Positions 1 to 7,236 of a DNA stretch of 10,587 nucleotides are shown here, in pieces; position 1 is the first letter of the stretch; every line of letters starts with the position of its first letter. The stretch is taken from positions 1-10,587 of the forward strand of contig USPE01000051.1 of assembly GCA_900556545.1 (NCBI GenBank). Reading direction: 5' to 3'. Position numbers and translations under genes: made by a program. The notes below the pieces were generated by a model. It was not told the DNA's origin, made no database searches, and worked only from the letters and a program-made list of their open reading frames with translations. The stretch comes from an uncultured Peptococcaceae bacterium. Its GTDB lineage: Bacteria > Bacillota > Peptococcia > Peptococcales > Peptococcaceae.

Positions 1-546
1 CGGGATATTTATTTTGTGATGACCTGCGGCGATAGCTTTGGCAATGCGGGTAAGTATCTGCAAACGCTCTGTAAGATCAAAGAACTGCATTACATGGGGT
101 GTATGGAAGTTATCATGCCGGAGAATTACATTGCCATGTATTCTGCGCCGCAGCAGGCAGAGGCTTTGGGCATTATCAGGAAAGCAGACAGTGTGATTGA
201 CCGTGCTGCTGATTTAATAAAGGGTAAAAAGGATTTTCCAGAGCCTGTTGTAACTCTGCGGGGTAAAATAAGAAGCAGTTTAGAAAATACGGCATTTTAT
301 CCGATTTTTGTACATGCTAAGCAGTTTTACAGTACCGATGCCTGTATTTCCTGTGGAAAGTGTGTTGGTGTTTGTCCGCTGAGTAATGTGAAGCTGGAGG
401 CAGGCAGACCTGTGTGGGGGAATCGGTGTACCCATTGCATGGCGTGTATCTGCCATTGCCCCAGTGAAGCCATCGAATACGGCAAACACAGCAAAGGCGA
501 GCCGCGGTATCTTTGTGAAAAAGTGGTGCAGAATCAGACAGAGTGA
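1..546 (+). CDS. EFR1-type flavodoxin/ferredoxin protein, 3' end (5' truncated by window)
   Basis: The frame is open from the first base, so the gene starts upstream; about 181 residues are visible. The first ~80 look like the C-terminal part of a flavodoxin-like FMN-binding domain (TCGDSFGNAG followed by helix-rich sequence). The C-terminal part is a bacterial 2[4Fe-4S] ferredoxin domain: visible residues C115, C118, C121, C125 followed by P, and C143, C146, C149, C153 followed by P, both in the CxxCxxCxxxCP pattern, with an extra Cys at 151. Flavodoxin plus 2[4Fe-4S] is the arrangement of EFR1-family ferredoxins of anaerobic Bacillota, thought to carry electrons in the cytoplasm; the redox partner is not visible. 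The ATG at 19 and the GTG at 16 are internal codons, not starts. A strong terminator follows 14 bases after the stop, so this gene is probably not cotranscribed with the genes downstream. It is likely the chromosomal neighbour of the downstream island rather than part of it. Confidence 0.85.
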   Translation, partial: RDIYFVMTCGDSFGNAGKYLQTLCKIKELHYMGCMEVIMPENYIAMYSAPQQAEALGIIRKADSVIDRAADLIKGKKDFPEPVVTLRGKIRSSLENTAFYPIFVHAKQFYSTDACISCGKCVGVCPLSNVKLEAGRPVWGNRCTHCMACICHCPSEAIEYGKHSKGEPRYLCEKVVQNQTE

Positions 547-560
547 AGTAGTGTGAGTTT

Positions 561-605
561 AAACCATCCATCTGGAACAAGGCGTTCTAGACAGGGTGGT
601 TTTTT
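561..605 (+). terminator. Strong Rho-independent terminator of the EFR1-type gene
   Basis: AAACCATCC (561-569) pairs with GGGTGGTTT (594-602) with one G-T wobble. Inside it TCTGGAAC (571-578) pairs with GTTCTAGA (584-591), again with one wobble. This gives a near-continuous ~17-bp hairpin with small bulges, ending in a run of T. It should insulate the downstream operon from readthrough. Confidence 0.93.
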
Positions 606-978
606 GTTATGGTAAAATTTAATAAATTCTTCAGAGATTATTAAATATGTGTTTGCAGCAATAGATTATAATATCAAAATTCTGTTATTTATTATTTGGA
701 TACTTTAATAATAGATGGTGTAAAGTTTTTGTAGAAAATTGTGAAACATAAATCCCGTTAAATATAAAAAACATGAAGACCTATGGAACAATATCTGCTG
801 CAGCATCCATACGCTGATCTGGACATTTCTTAGACTGTCCATCTTAGTCAGAGTACATCTGCCGCGATTTGGACAGTTGGCAGCAATCTCTATTCAAAGG
901 TAGACTTTTTGCAAAGAGATTGTTCTATTATGGGTTGAAAAAACGTTATGACAAATGGAATAAACATATTGTATTTAG
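606..978. other. AT-rich spacer with a GC-richer unexplained island, no convincing gene
   Basis: No gene is supported here. The flanks (606-780 and 900-978) are very AT-rich, while about 781-895 is clearly GC-richer by eye. The island has short open stretches in several frames but no frame stays open: a + strand run from the ATG at 784 stops after 16 codons, and a - strand run across ~890-710 lacks a recognisable domain. It also holds the short inverted repeat TGGACA/TGTCCA (820-841). The island could be debris of a decayed gene or insertion, which is a guess. I see no tRNA, CRISPR or complete IS element. Confidence 0.4.
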
Positions 979-990
979 GATAACGTTATC
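979..990. promoter_or_regulatory. 12-bp perfect palindrome, possible regulator site
   Basis: GATAACGTTATC is identical to its reverse complement. An extra copy of the core, AACGTTAT, lies at 942-949, 40 bases upstream. The palindrome sits about 45 bases upstream of the -35 box of the operon promoter, a position that would suit an activator or an accessory repressor site. No known consensus is recognised; the functional call is inference. Confidence 0.4.
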
Positions 991-1034
991 TTTTTCCTAC
1001 AGTAAATTTACACAATCTTTAATAATAGAATTAT

Positions 1035-1063
1035 TCGACAAAAATCAGTAAAATTGTTATAAT
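1035..1063 (+). promoter_or_regulatory. Predicted sigma-A promoter of the three-gene operon
   Basis: The -35 box TCGACA (1035-1040; one mismatch from TTGACA) is separated by exactly 17 bases from a perfect -10 box TATAAT (1058-1063). Transcription would start near 1070, leaving a leader of about 120 bases before the first start codon. It is the best promoter match in the spacer, and the -10 box is overlapped by a perfect inverted repeat. Confidence 0.75.
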
Positions 1064-1082
1064 AAAACAAAAACAATTTTAC
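1048..1082. promoter_or_regulatory. Perfect 11-bp inverted repeat across -10 box and start site: probable operator
   Basis: GTAAAATTGTT (1048-1058) and AACAATTTTAC (1072-1082) are perfect reverse complements separated by 13 bases. The left arm ends on the first base of the -10 box and the right arm begins just after the predicted start site. A dimer bound here would block RNA polymerase, so a repressor operator is the simplest reading. A run of T does not follow, so it is not a terminator. The cognate regulator is unknown; the first gene product, which carries DNA-binding domains, is one candidate for autoregulation. Confidence 0.6.
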
Positions 1083-1151
1083 AAAAAACAATCTGGTAAA
1101 GTTATGAAGTATTCTATAAATAGAGTATACGTGCTTGGAAATAACTTGGTT

Positions 1152-1166
1152 AAGCAACAATTGCTT
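1152..1166 (+). repeat. Short hairpin in operon leader, just upstream of the ribosome site
   Basis: AAGCAA (1152-1157) and TTGCTT (1161-1166) form a 6-bp stem with a CAA loop, ending 7 bases before the Shine-Dalgarno sequence. The left arm can also pair with TGCTT at 1132-1136, so two exclusive foldings are possible. No riboswitch class is recognised. Confidence 0.3.
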
Positions 1167-1173
1167 CGTAGAA

Positions 1174-1181
1174 AAGGAGAG
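1174..1181 (+). promoter_or_regulatory. Ribosome binding site that decides the TTG start of the first operon gene
   Basis: AAGGAGAG is a strong Shine-Dalgarno sequence. The TTG at 1192 lies 12 bases after GGAG and directly follows an in-frame TAG (1189-1191), so no earlier start is possible in this frame. The next in-frame start, GTG at 1201, is too far from this site. An ATG at 1182 is out of frame and almost touches the Shine-Dalgarno sequence; it would encode only 11 codons. Confidence 0.7.
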
Positions 1182-1191
1182 ATGATTTTAG

Positions 1192-3864
1192 TTGATATAT
1201 GTGACGAGAGAAGATAGTATTGAACTACTTTCGTTGTCAGTACGTGCGTATAATGTTTTGCGTCGTGCAGGGATTGACACTGTTGGACAAATTTTGGACT
1301 ATCCTACAGATCGGTGGCTTACTATACATAATTTAGGAAAGAAAAGCCAGAGAGAGGTTTTAACGGTTGCAGAGCAGCTACGAGTGGGTGGAGGGCAGTT
1401 TGTACTTTTAAGGGAAGGAGAAAGAAAACCTACTTCAGTGTCACAGAAAACAGTAGTACGCCGTTTGCCGGATGTTCCTTTAGAAGAATTAAAATTATCA
1501 CCACGGGCGTACAATAGCCTGACTAAAAAAGGCATTTTTTCTACAGTAGCGCTTTCTGAAGCTACTGAACGCTCACTGAGAGGAATAGAAGGTTTGGGAG
1601 CCAAAACTGTGAAGGAAATATTGGATAAACTAGAATCTTTATGGATAGAAGTCTCAGAACAGAAGGAGGAGTTAGATAATTCTATACAGGAACAGCTGGA
1701 AGTGCTGGCAGGGTCTTTCGCTCGAATAACTAATTTGAGTAAATATGAATTATTGCAAATACTTATTGCGCAGCGTAGTGTCAATCCAGAAGCTATAGAG
1801 GAAGAACTGATTTCTGTGTTGTATCAACAAACTAAGGTTCGTAAAAAAATTTATCTGAGATTATTGTGCTTTCTGGAACAGCACGAGGATGGTATGACTC
1901 GTCAAGAACTTTTAGAACGACTACCTCAGGGTACTACAAAGGCCACATTGGACACATTTCTAATGGAACTGGCACAGAAAGGGGATGTCAGTTGTCAGGG
2001 GGATGTGGTAATGCGCCGTTATCCAACACTAATGGAATTTGTACAACAAATTTCAGACGAACGTAGTCGCAATTTTTTATTATTACGGTTGCAAGGAGTT
2101 ACGCTGGAAGAAATTGGTCGTATCTACGGAGTTACTCGAGAGCGTGTGCGGCAAATTTCTCAAAAGATGTTAAATCGACATCCGCGTTTGCAGGAAGATG
2201 TCTACCGATATTTATTTGATCATTATGAATTTAGTCGAGATGACTTTCGGTTAGCGTTTGATGAACCGATAGAGACTTATAATTATCTGGAATTATTGCG
2301 TCCTAAGCACAGCAAGCAGCGTCCATTGAAGGAGATTTTAACAGATAATAATGTTTCTGCTGCTTGGCGTCGTAAAGCAGAAAAGGCTATTTATAAAAAC
2401 TACGTGACCATCAATGGTGTTCGTGTGGAAAAAACGCGGGCAGCGCTGTCGTATTATATAGTGCAGACGTATTGTCAGAATTTGACTACGATGGACACGT
2501 TTGTAGAACTATACAATGCATTGTTAGAAGAACTTGGAATAGACCAAAAAGGGCCATTAGCTATGGAACCACATAGTTACGAAAACAAATTTGCCCAATG
2601 TGATTATGTATTGTGGAATCAATGGCACAGATTTCGTTATTACCCAATTCAAGAGAGGGAGTATGCCCCATTACTAGATGCGTTGGGTTTGCAGTATTAT
2701 GAAGATATAGAGTTGTCCAGCCTAAAATTATTGCGTGACAACTTGGAATTGATGGCGGAGTATGATATTCGTGATGAGTATGAGTTGCATAACTTATTAA
2801 AGAAAGTCTGGTCTGTATATATGGATGGGCAGTCGGTAACATTCAAAAAAATGCCTACTATTGAGATTGGCTCGCCTAACCGTGACCAGCAGGTGCTAGA
2901 TTTATTAGCACAGCACGCACCCATCAGCAATATGGAACTAGCGGAAAAATATGAAGAACAGTACGGCGCAAAAGCAGCTACTGTGCTGGCTAATTATTTT
3001 GATTGCATTGATTGTTATCTGCACAATAGTATTTATCGTATGGATTTGCCACCGCTAACACAGCAGTGGCAGGAACGAATGAAACTGGTGTTGACAGAAG
3101 ATTTTTACCGTATTGCGGAAGTAAAACGATTGTATTTGCGGGAATTTCCTAGTGCAGATGGAGCAGATATCAATGTGTATGTATTAAAAAGTTTAGGGTT
3201 TCGGGTGTTTAACAGTTATGTAGTGCGTGATAACTTTAACAACGCGGTGGATTATTTCCGTTATTTGTTGACCAGTCAGGATATTGTGGATATGCGAGAA
3301 AAAGTGCAGATGTTTTGTAATATCGGGATTTATTGGAATGTTGTGCAGGAATTGAAAGCAGAAAGAGAAATTATAGAATTTTCCCCGAACCAATACATCA
3401 ATAGTCGGCGTTTGAAAGCGAATGGTGTGACAAATGCTGATTTGGAGCAATATTGTGATGCGGTAGCGACCTTTGTACGACAAGGAGACTTTTTTACTAT
3501 TCGCTCGCTAAAACAGGATGGATTTGCCCATCCGTTAGATGAGCTAGGGTTTGAAGATTGGTTTTATGCTTCTGTTCTGCTAGAAGCAAGGACACAGTTT
3601 TCTTACCAGCGTATGGGTGGCAGTAAACTATTTTACCGTGGGCATATACGAGAGTCGTTACGTGTGATTGACTTTTTACGTTGGTTGATTACAGCAGAGA
3701 GTCGTATGGATTTATATGATTTGCAGGAGACTTTGGAGCGGCGTTATGGACTCAAGTTTTCTAATGAAAAGTTGATAGAAGTGGTGCGTGGTTCCGATTT
3801 GTACTATGATGCTATTATGGAAGCAGTTTATGTAGATTATGATACTTATTTTGAGGAGATTTGA
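1192..3864 (+). CDS. Large protein with two RNAP alpha-CTD-like domains and a sigma-70 region-4-like HTH
   Basis: An 890-residue protein, probably a DNA-binding or RNA-polymerase-binding factor. Residues ~9-65 closely resemble the C-terminal domain of RpoA: R18, N21, G49, K51 and S52 match the UP-element-contacting positions of E. coli alpha (R265, N268, G296, K298, S299) in the motifs LSVRAYN and NLGKKS. A second copy at ~96-150 keeps R105, N108, G136 and K138, with T139 for Ser. Residues ~285-335 resemble sigma-70 region 4; the recognition helix GVTRERVRQI (313-322) retains all the -35-contacting residues (R316, E317, R320, Q321). No sigma region 2 is seen, so it should not act as a complete sigma factor. 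The remaining ~550 residues are unrecognised, helix-rich and acidic/aromatic. The start is TTG. The gene opens the operon and its stop abuts the start of the ParB-type gene. Domain calls are strong; the cellular role is unknown. Autoregulation or targeting of partners to promoters is inference. Confidence 0.88.
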   Translation: MIYVTREDSIELLSLSVRAYNVLRRAGIDTVGQILDYPTDRWLTIHNLGKKSQREVLTVAEQLRVGGGQFVLLREGERKPTSVSQKTVVRRLPDVPLEELKLSPRAYNSLTKKGIFSTVALSEATERSLRGIEGLGAKTVKEILDKLESLWIEVSEQKEELDNSIQEQLEVLAGSFARITNLSKYELLQILIAQRSVNPEAIEEELISVLYQQTKVRKKIYLRLLCFLEQHEDGMTRQELLERLPQGTTKATLDTFLMELAQKGDVSCQGDVVMRRYPTLMEFVQQISDERSRNFLLLRLQGVTLEEIGRIYGVTRERVRQISQKMLNRHPRLQEDVYRYLFDHYEFSRDDFRLAFDEPIETYNYLELLRPKHSKQRPLKEILTDNNVSAAWRRKAEKAIYKNYVTINGVRVEKTRAALSYYIVQTYCQNLTTMDTFVELYNALLEELGIDQKGPLAMEPHSYENKFAQCDYVLWNQWHRFRYYPIQEREYAPLLDALGLQYYEDIELSSLKLLRDNLELMAEYDIRDEYELHNLLKKVWSVYMDGQSVTFKKMPTIEIGSPNRDQQVLDLLAQHAPISNMELAEKYEEQYGAKAATVLANYFDCIDCYLHNSIYRMDLPPLTQQWQERMKLVLTEDFYRIAEVKRLYLREFPSADGADINVYVLKSLGFRVFNSYVVRDNFNNAVDYFRYLLTSQDIVDMREKVQMFCNIGIYWNVVQELKAEREIIEFSPNQYINSRRLKANGVTNADLEQYCDAVATFVRQGDFFTIRSLKQDGFAHPLDELGFEDWFYASVLLEARTQFSYQRMGGSKLFYRGHIRESLRVIDFLRWLITAESRMDLYDLQETLERRYGLKFSNEKLIEVVRGSDLYYDAIMEAVYVDYDTYFEEI

Positions 3865-3869
3865 GGACG

Positions 3870-5084
3870 ATGAACTTATTACAAAAAGGATTGGATCAGC
3901 ATACTATTATTGAAACTCCATTAACACGAAAATTGACGTTGGATGGTATCACAAAAACCTATCCGGTGTATAAAATCAAGCTGAACCAGTTGTATTATAA
4001 TGATCAAAATGACCGTATTGCTACTTGGATTAGTCAATATCGCGCTCAGCACGATGGCCAGATGCCTGATTTGGCAGATCGTATTGCCTATAACAATGTA
4101 ATTGAAAAATTTATCGTTGAGAGTAATCCAGAAGCGTTACGGAGAACTAAAGCAAATATCAAACTGGCAGACCAGCGGGAGCCGGGGGTGGTGCTGAATG
4201 ATGGCCGTATTATTGACGGTAATCGTCGCTTCACTTGCCTACGTCAGTTGGTGGAAGATGACGAAAGATTTGGTTATTTTGAGGCAGTGATTTTGGATCG
4301 TAGCATGGAGAACAATGCCAAGCAGATTAAACTACTGGAATTATCAATTCAGCATGGTGAGGAGAGTAAAGTAGAGTATGATCCCATCGACAGACTGGTA
4401 GGTCTATACAATGATATTCTGAAAACCCATCTGCTTTCTGAAGAAGAATATGCCAAAAGCACCAATGAAACACTGAATGAAGTGAAAAAAAAGGTGGAAC
4501 TTGCACAGTTATTGGCAGAATTTTTGGAATTCATCAATGCGCCGGAACAATTTTACATTGCTCGCGATTTGCAGGTATATTATCCATTAGATGAATTGCA
4601 AAAGTTGCTGCGTAAATGCCGTACGGATAACGAGCGGGAAGATTTGAAAAACAGTGTGTTCACGAATATTTTAGTGCGCCCACAGGGTGATATGACCCGG
4701 TTTATCCGCAGTTTTAAAAACATCATTAATAGCGATTATCAGGAAGAATTTCTGGAAGAACAGCGGGAAATTGCTGCTGATGTGCTGGACAGTTTGCCAC
4801 CAGTTGGTGTGATGAGCCCTCAGATTATTCGAGATCAGGTACGTGTGGATGATGTACTGAGCAATAAACTGGAATATTCTGTGGATAAATACTTGACTCG
4901 CACGAAAAAAACAGAAACACGTAACCGACCGACTCAATTAGTAGAAAAGGCTACCAATCTGTTGGAGAGCATAGACCTGAACGTTCTTAGCAAGTTAAAT
5001 GACAGTGAACTGCGACGTATACGGCATCAACTAGAACGATTGACAGAAGTACTGGATGAAATGCGGGAGAATCTACCACTATGA
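3870..5084 (+). CDS. ParB/sulfiredoxin-like protein
   Basis: 404 residues from the ATG at 3870, which has GAGGAG 11 bases upstream; a TTG at 3861 would add three residues but sits only 2 bases from that site. Residues ~32-150 look like a ParB N-terminal fold: a strand leading into YPVYKIKLNQL, then the ParB-box-like GVVLNDGRIIDGNRRF (GRIIDGNRR at 112-120). Next, residues ~153-235 (ELSIQHGEESKVEYDPIDRL) resemble the ParB linker and HTH region. The C-terminal ~100 residues are highly charged, probably helical, and unrecognised. ParB-fold proteins bind DNA, and several bind or hydrolyse CTP or ATP; some relatives are nucleases. Which applies here cannot be read from sequence. The gene starts 5 bases after the upstream stop and overlaps the SNF2 gene by 4 bases (ATGA), implying translational coupling and a shared pathway. 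This is not a chromosomal ParB: no parA is adjacent, and the partners differ. Confidence 0.8.
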   Translation: MNLLQKGLDQHTIIETPLTRKLTLDGITKTYPVYKIKLNQLYYNDQNDRIATWISQYRAQHDGQMPDLADRIAYNNVIEKFIVESNPEALRRTKANIKLADQREPGVVLNDGRIIDGNRRFTCLRQLVEDDERFGYFEAVILDRSMENNAKQIKLLELSIQHGEESKVEYDPIDRLVGLYNDILKTHLLSEEEYAKSTNETLNEVKKKVELAQLLAEFLEFINAPEQFYIARDLQVYYPLDELQKLLRKCRTDNEREDLKNSVFTNILVRPQGDMTRFIRSFKNIINSDYQEEFLEEQREIAADVLDSLPPVGVMSPQIIRDQVRVDDVLSNKLEYSVDKYLTRTKKTETRNRPTQLVEKATNLLESIDLNVLSKLNDSELRRIRHQLERLTEVLDEMRENLPL

Positions 5085-6952
5085 GCTGGATATTAACTTA
5101 TGACGGTGTGATGCATTTGCAGGCAGTTCCTGCGGAATTAGTAGCTTTGCGGGGTAGTAGTTTTTACAAACTTTTTCTACGGCGCTACATGGCAGATTAT
5201 GATGACACTATGCTGCATGGCAAAAATACACTTACGTATCTGGACATGAAACGTGTAATAGACTTGTGCCGTCGGGAATGTAATAAGCGTCAGATTGAGC
5301 TGGAAGTTACGGATGCTTTGCGTCAGTATATTGACAGTCGGGAAAATTTTTTAGCGCAGCGTTCTCGTTTGGGTATGGAAATTAAACAGCGGGAATCTAA
5401 ATTGCATGAACAGTTTGTGGCCTATCGAACAGTGGTTGATAATGCTATGGTGCGTCTATTGCGGGAACGGCAGATGTGGGATTCTTTTTTCATGTGTGCA
5501 ATGCGTCGTTCTGCTAATTTTTCTGTGCCTGGTTCGGGCAAAACGGCTTCTGTGCTGGGTGTATATACTTATCTCAAACAGATTGGTCAGATACAACGTA
5601 TGCTGGTGATTTGTCCTAAAAATGCTTTTGGGTCATGGATAGATGAATTTGTTGCCTGCTTTGGAACAAAGGAATCCTTGTGTGTGCTGAACTTACAAGA
5701 TGCACGTTATTGTAATGCAGCTGCTCGCCGTGCCGCATTGCGTTATGACATTGGCGGCGTAAATTTAATATTGGTTAATTATGAAACGGTAGGCAGCGTA
5801 TTAGACGAATTATGTGTTGTAGTGTCATCGGCTACGTTTCTGATTTTTGATGAAGTGCATAAAGTAAAAAAGGTAGGTGGTGAATACGCTAATGCAGCTT
5901 TGCAATTAGCGGAGAAAGCTGCGCAAGTGGTAGTGCTGACGGGTACGCCCATCCCTAATTCTTATTTAGATGTGTATAATCTATTGCATATTCTTTACCC
6001 TGACGAATATGATGAATTTTTCGGTTTTTCTGTTCCGGTATTGCGTAATCCGACAGAAAGGGACATTGCTCAGGTAAACAGAAAATTACAGCCATTTTTC
6101 TGCCGCACGACGAAAGAGCAGTTAGGTGTACCGTCAGCCAATGCAGATATAATTCAGCTTTATGCAGCTAATGCTACGGAAAATAGATTGTTGCACCTAT
6201 TACAGATGAAATATCGTCGCAGTAAATTGTCGTTGTTTTTGCGGGTTTTGCAGTTGGAAACTAATCCGCGTCTTTTGTTGGAACGGTTAGAGCTGAAAGA
6301 TTTTCAATACTTGTTGGATGATAGTATGGAAGCAGATGAGATAGACTATGCCGATTACAGCGATGAGATACAACAGTTAATAGAACATTGTCCGCCAGCC
6401 ACCAAATTTGTTCATTGTGTTGCTCAGACAGAGGCTTTGGTAGAGGCGGATAAGCCTGTTATTATCTGGTGTATTTTTGTACAGTCTATTCATGCTTTAG
6501 CTGGTGCGTTAGAGGCAAAGGGTATTGCTACTTGTTGTGTGTACGGTGCTGTGTCGTTGAATGAACGACAACAAATTTTGCAAGAATTTAAAGAAGGTCA
6601 TATACAGGTGCTATTGACTAATCCCCACACTTTGGCAGAATCGGTATCACTACATAGTGTTTGTCATGATGCCATCTACTATGAATATAGTTATAATTTG
6701 GTACACTTACTTCAATCCAAAGATAGAATCCATCGTTTGGGTTTGCCACCGGAACAATATACTCAATATGTTTATCTGCAAGTGGAATACCAGACAGAAG
6801 ATGGCCCATGGTCATTGAGTAGTTTAGTATATCAGCGATTGAAAGAAAAAGAACAGACTATGATCGATGCCATAGATCGTAGTGTGTTGGAAACATTGCC
6901 TACTAGCCAAGAAGATTTGGAAATGATTTTTAAACCACTATTTCAGAAGTAA
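5081..6952 (+). CDS. SNF2-type SF2 DNA helicase/translocase
   Basis: 623 residues with a full set of SF2/SNF2 motifs: Walker A VPGSGKT (149-155, K154), DEVH box at 257-260, motif III LTGTP (286-290), and in the second RecA-like lobe (~455-560) the motif VI sequence QSKDRIHRLG (R549, R552). These predict ATP hydrolysis and translocation on nucleic acid rather than classical strand separation, as in other SNF2 proteins. The ~145 residues before the motor have no recognisable domain, and no nuclease, methyltransferase or zinc domain is fused. The gene overlaps the ParB-type gene by ATGA (5081-5084), with GGGAG 11 bases upstream of the start. It is the last gene of the tight operon. A clear intrinsic terminator is not seen after it. 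SNF2-like motors are common in antiviral systems such as DISARM, where they may scan DNA; that role here is inference. Confidence 0.9.
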   Translation: MSWILTYDGVMHLQAVPAELVALRGSSFYKLFLRRYMADYDDTMLHGKNTLTYLDMKRVIDLCRRECNKRQIELEVTDALRQYIDSRENFLAQRSRLGMEIKQRESKLHEQFVAYRTVVDNAMVRLLRERQMWDSFFMCAMRRSANFSVPGSGKTASVLGVYTYLKQIGQIQRMLVICPKNAFGSWIDEFVACFGTKESLCVLNLQDARYCNAAARRAALRYDIGGVNLILVNYETVGSVLDELCVVVSSATFLIFDEVHKVKKVGGEYANAALQLAEKAAQVVVLTGTPIPNSYLDVYNLLHILYPDEYDEFFGFSVPVLRNPTERDIAQVNRKLQPFFCRTTKEQLGVPSANADIIQLYAANATENRLLHLLQMKYRRSKLSLFLRVLQLETNPRLLLERLELKDFQYLLDDSMEADEIDYADYSDEIQQLIEHCPPATKFVHCVAQTEALVEADKPVIIWCIFVQSIHALAGALEAKGIATCCVYGAVSLNERQQILQEFKEGHIQVLLTNPHTLAESVSLHSVCHDAIYYEYSYNLVHLLQSKDRIHRLGLPPEQYTQYVYLQVEYQTEDGPWSLSSLVYQRLKEKEQTMIDAIDRSVLETLPTSQEDLEMIFKPLFQK

Positions 6953-7236
6953 GAAAGATGCAGGTTAAAATAATCAGGGAGAAGTAGCTAAAGTGGAAAA
7001 TTTTTTGTAATTTGTAATGGTCTTTTAACCATTTAAAGGTAAAGTGTCACATCTGATAGTTCTTGAGAATGTGACGAAACTTGGTGCGGTGACATTAGGG
7101 AAATAGGGAATTAAGTATGATTAGTGATGAAGAATTGTAGAAATTTACTGACGTTATGGTATAAACACGGAACCGCAGGATTTTTTGTTTGGAAAGTATA
7201 AATAGCGTTAGATTGGATTGAATTGGAGCGATTGGG
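6953..7236. other. Spacer between the two gene pairs: no gene and no clear terminator
   Basis: No ORF of useful length is present. There is a small hairpin AATGGT/ACCATT (7016-7021 and 7028-7033) with no T run after it, so transcription may run through from the SNF2 gene. A possible weak -10 TATAAA lies at 7160-7165 with only a poor -35 (TTGTAG at 7135, 19-base spacing). Near the 3' end ATTGG is repeated four times (7212-7235). Whether the downstream pair has its own promoter is unresolved. Confidence 0.5.
7046..7095. repeat. GTCACAT/ATGTGAC inverted repeat with a third related copy
   Basis: GTCACAT (7046-7052) and ATGTGAC (7069-7075) are perfect reverse complements separated by 16 bases. 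GTGACAT follows at 7089-7095, so the GTGAC core occurs three times in 50 bases. No T run follows, so it is not an intrinsic terminator. A regulator-binding cluster upstream of the second gene pair is possible. Confidence 0.35.

Noticed and set aside
869..1051. 60-codon + strand ORF in the leader spacer
   Set aside because: No ribosome site, no domain, AT-driven composition, and it runs through the palindrome and into the -35 and inverted-repeat region.
1299..1784. 161-codon - strand ORF
   Set aside because: Lies over the alpha-CTD-like coding region and has a Ser-rich shadow translation without a domain.
3870..5084. Chromosome partition parB locus
   Set aside because: No parA or parS-like sites were seen, and the partners are an SNF2 motor and an RNAP-like protein.
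3870..6952. Dnd/Ssp, Dpd or DISARM-type modification system
   Set aside because: A ParB-like protein plus an SNF2 motor recalls parts of Dpd and DISARM, but no methyltransferase, phosphorothioation or deazapurine-insertion gene is present.
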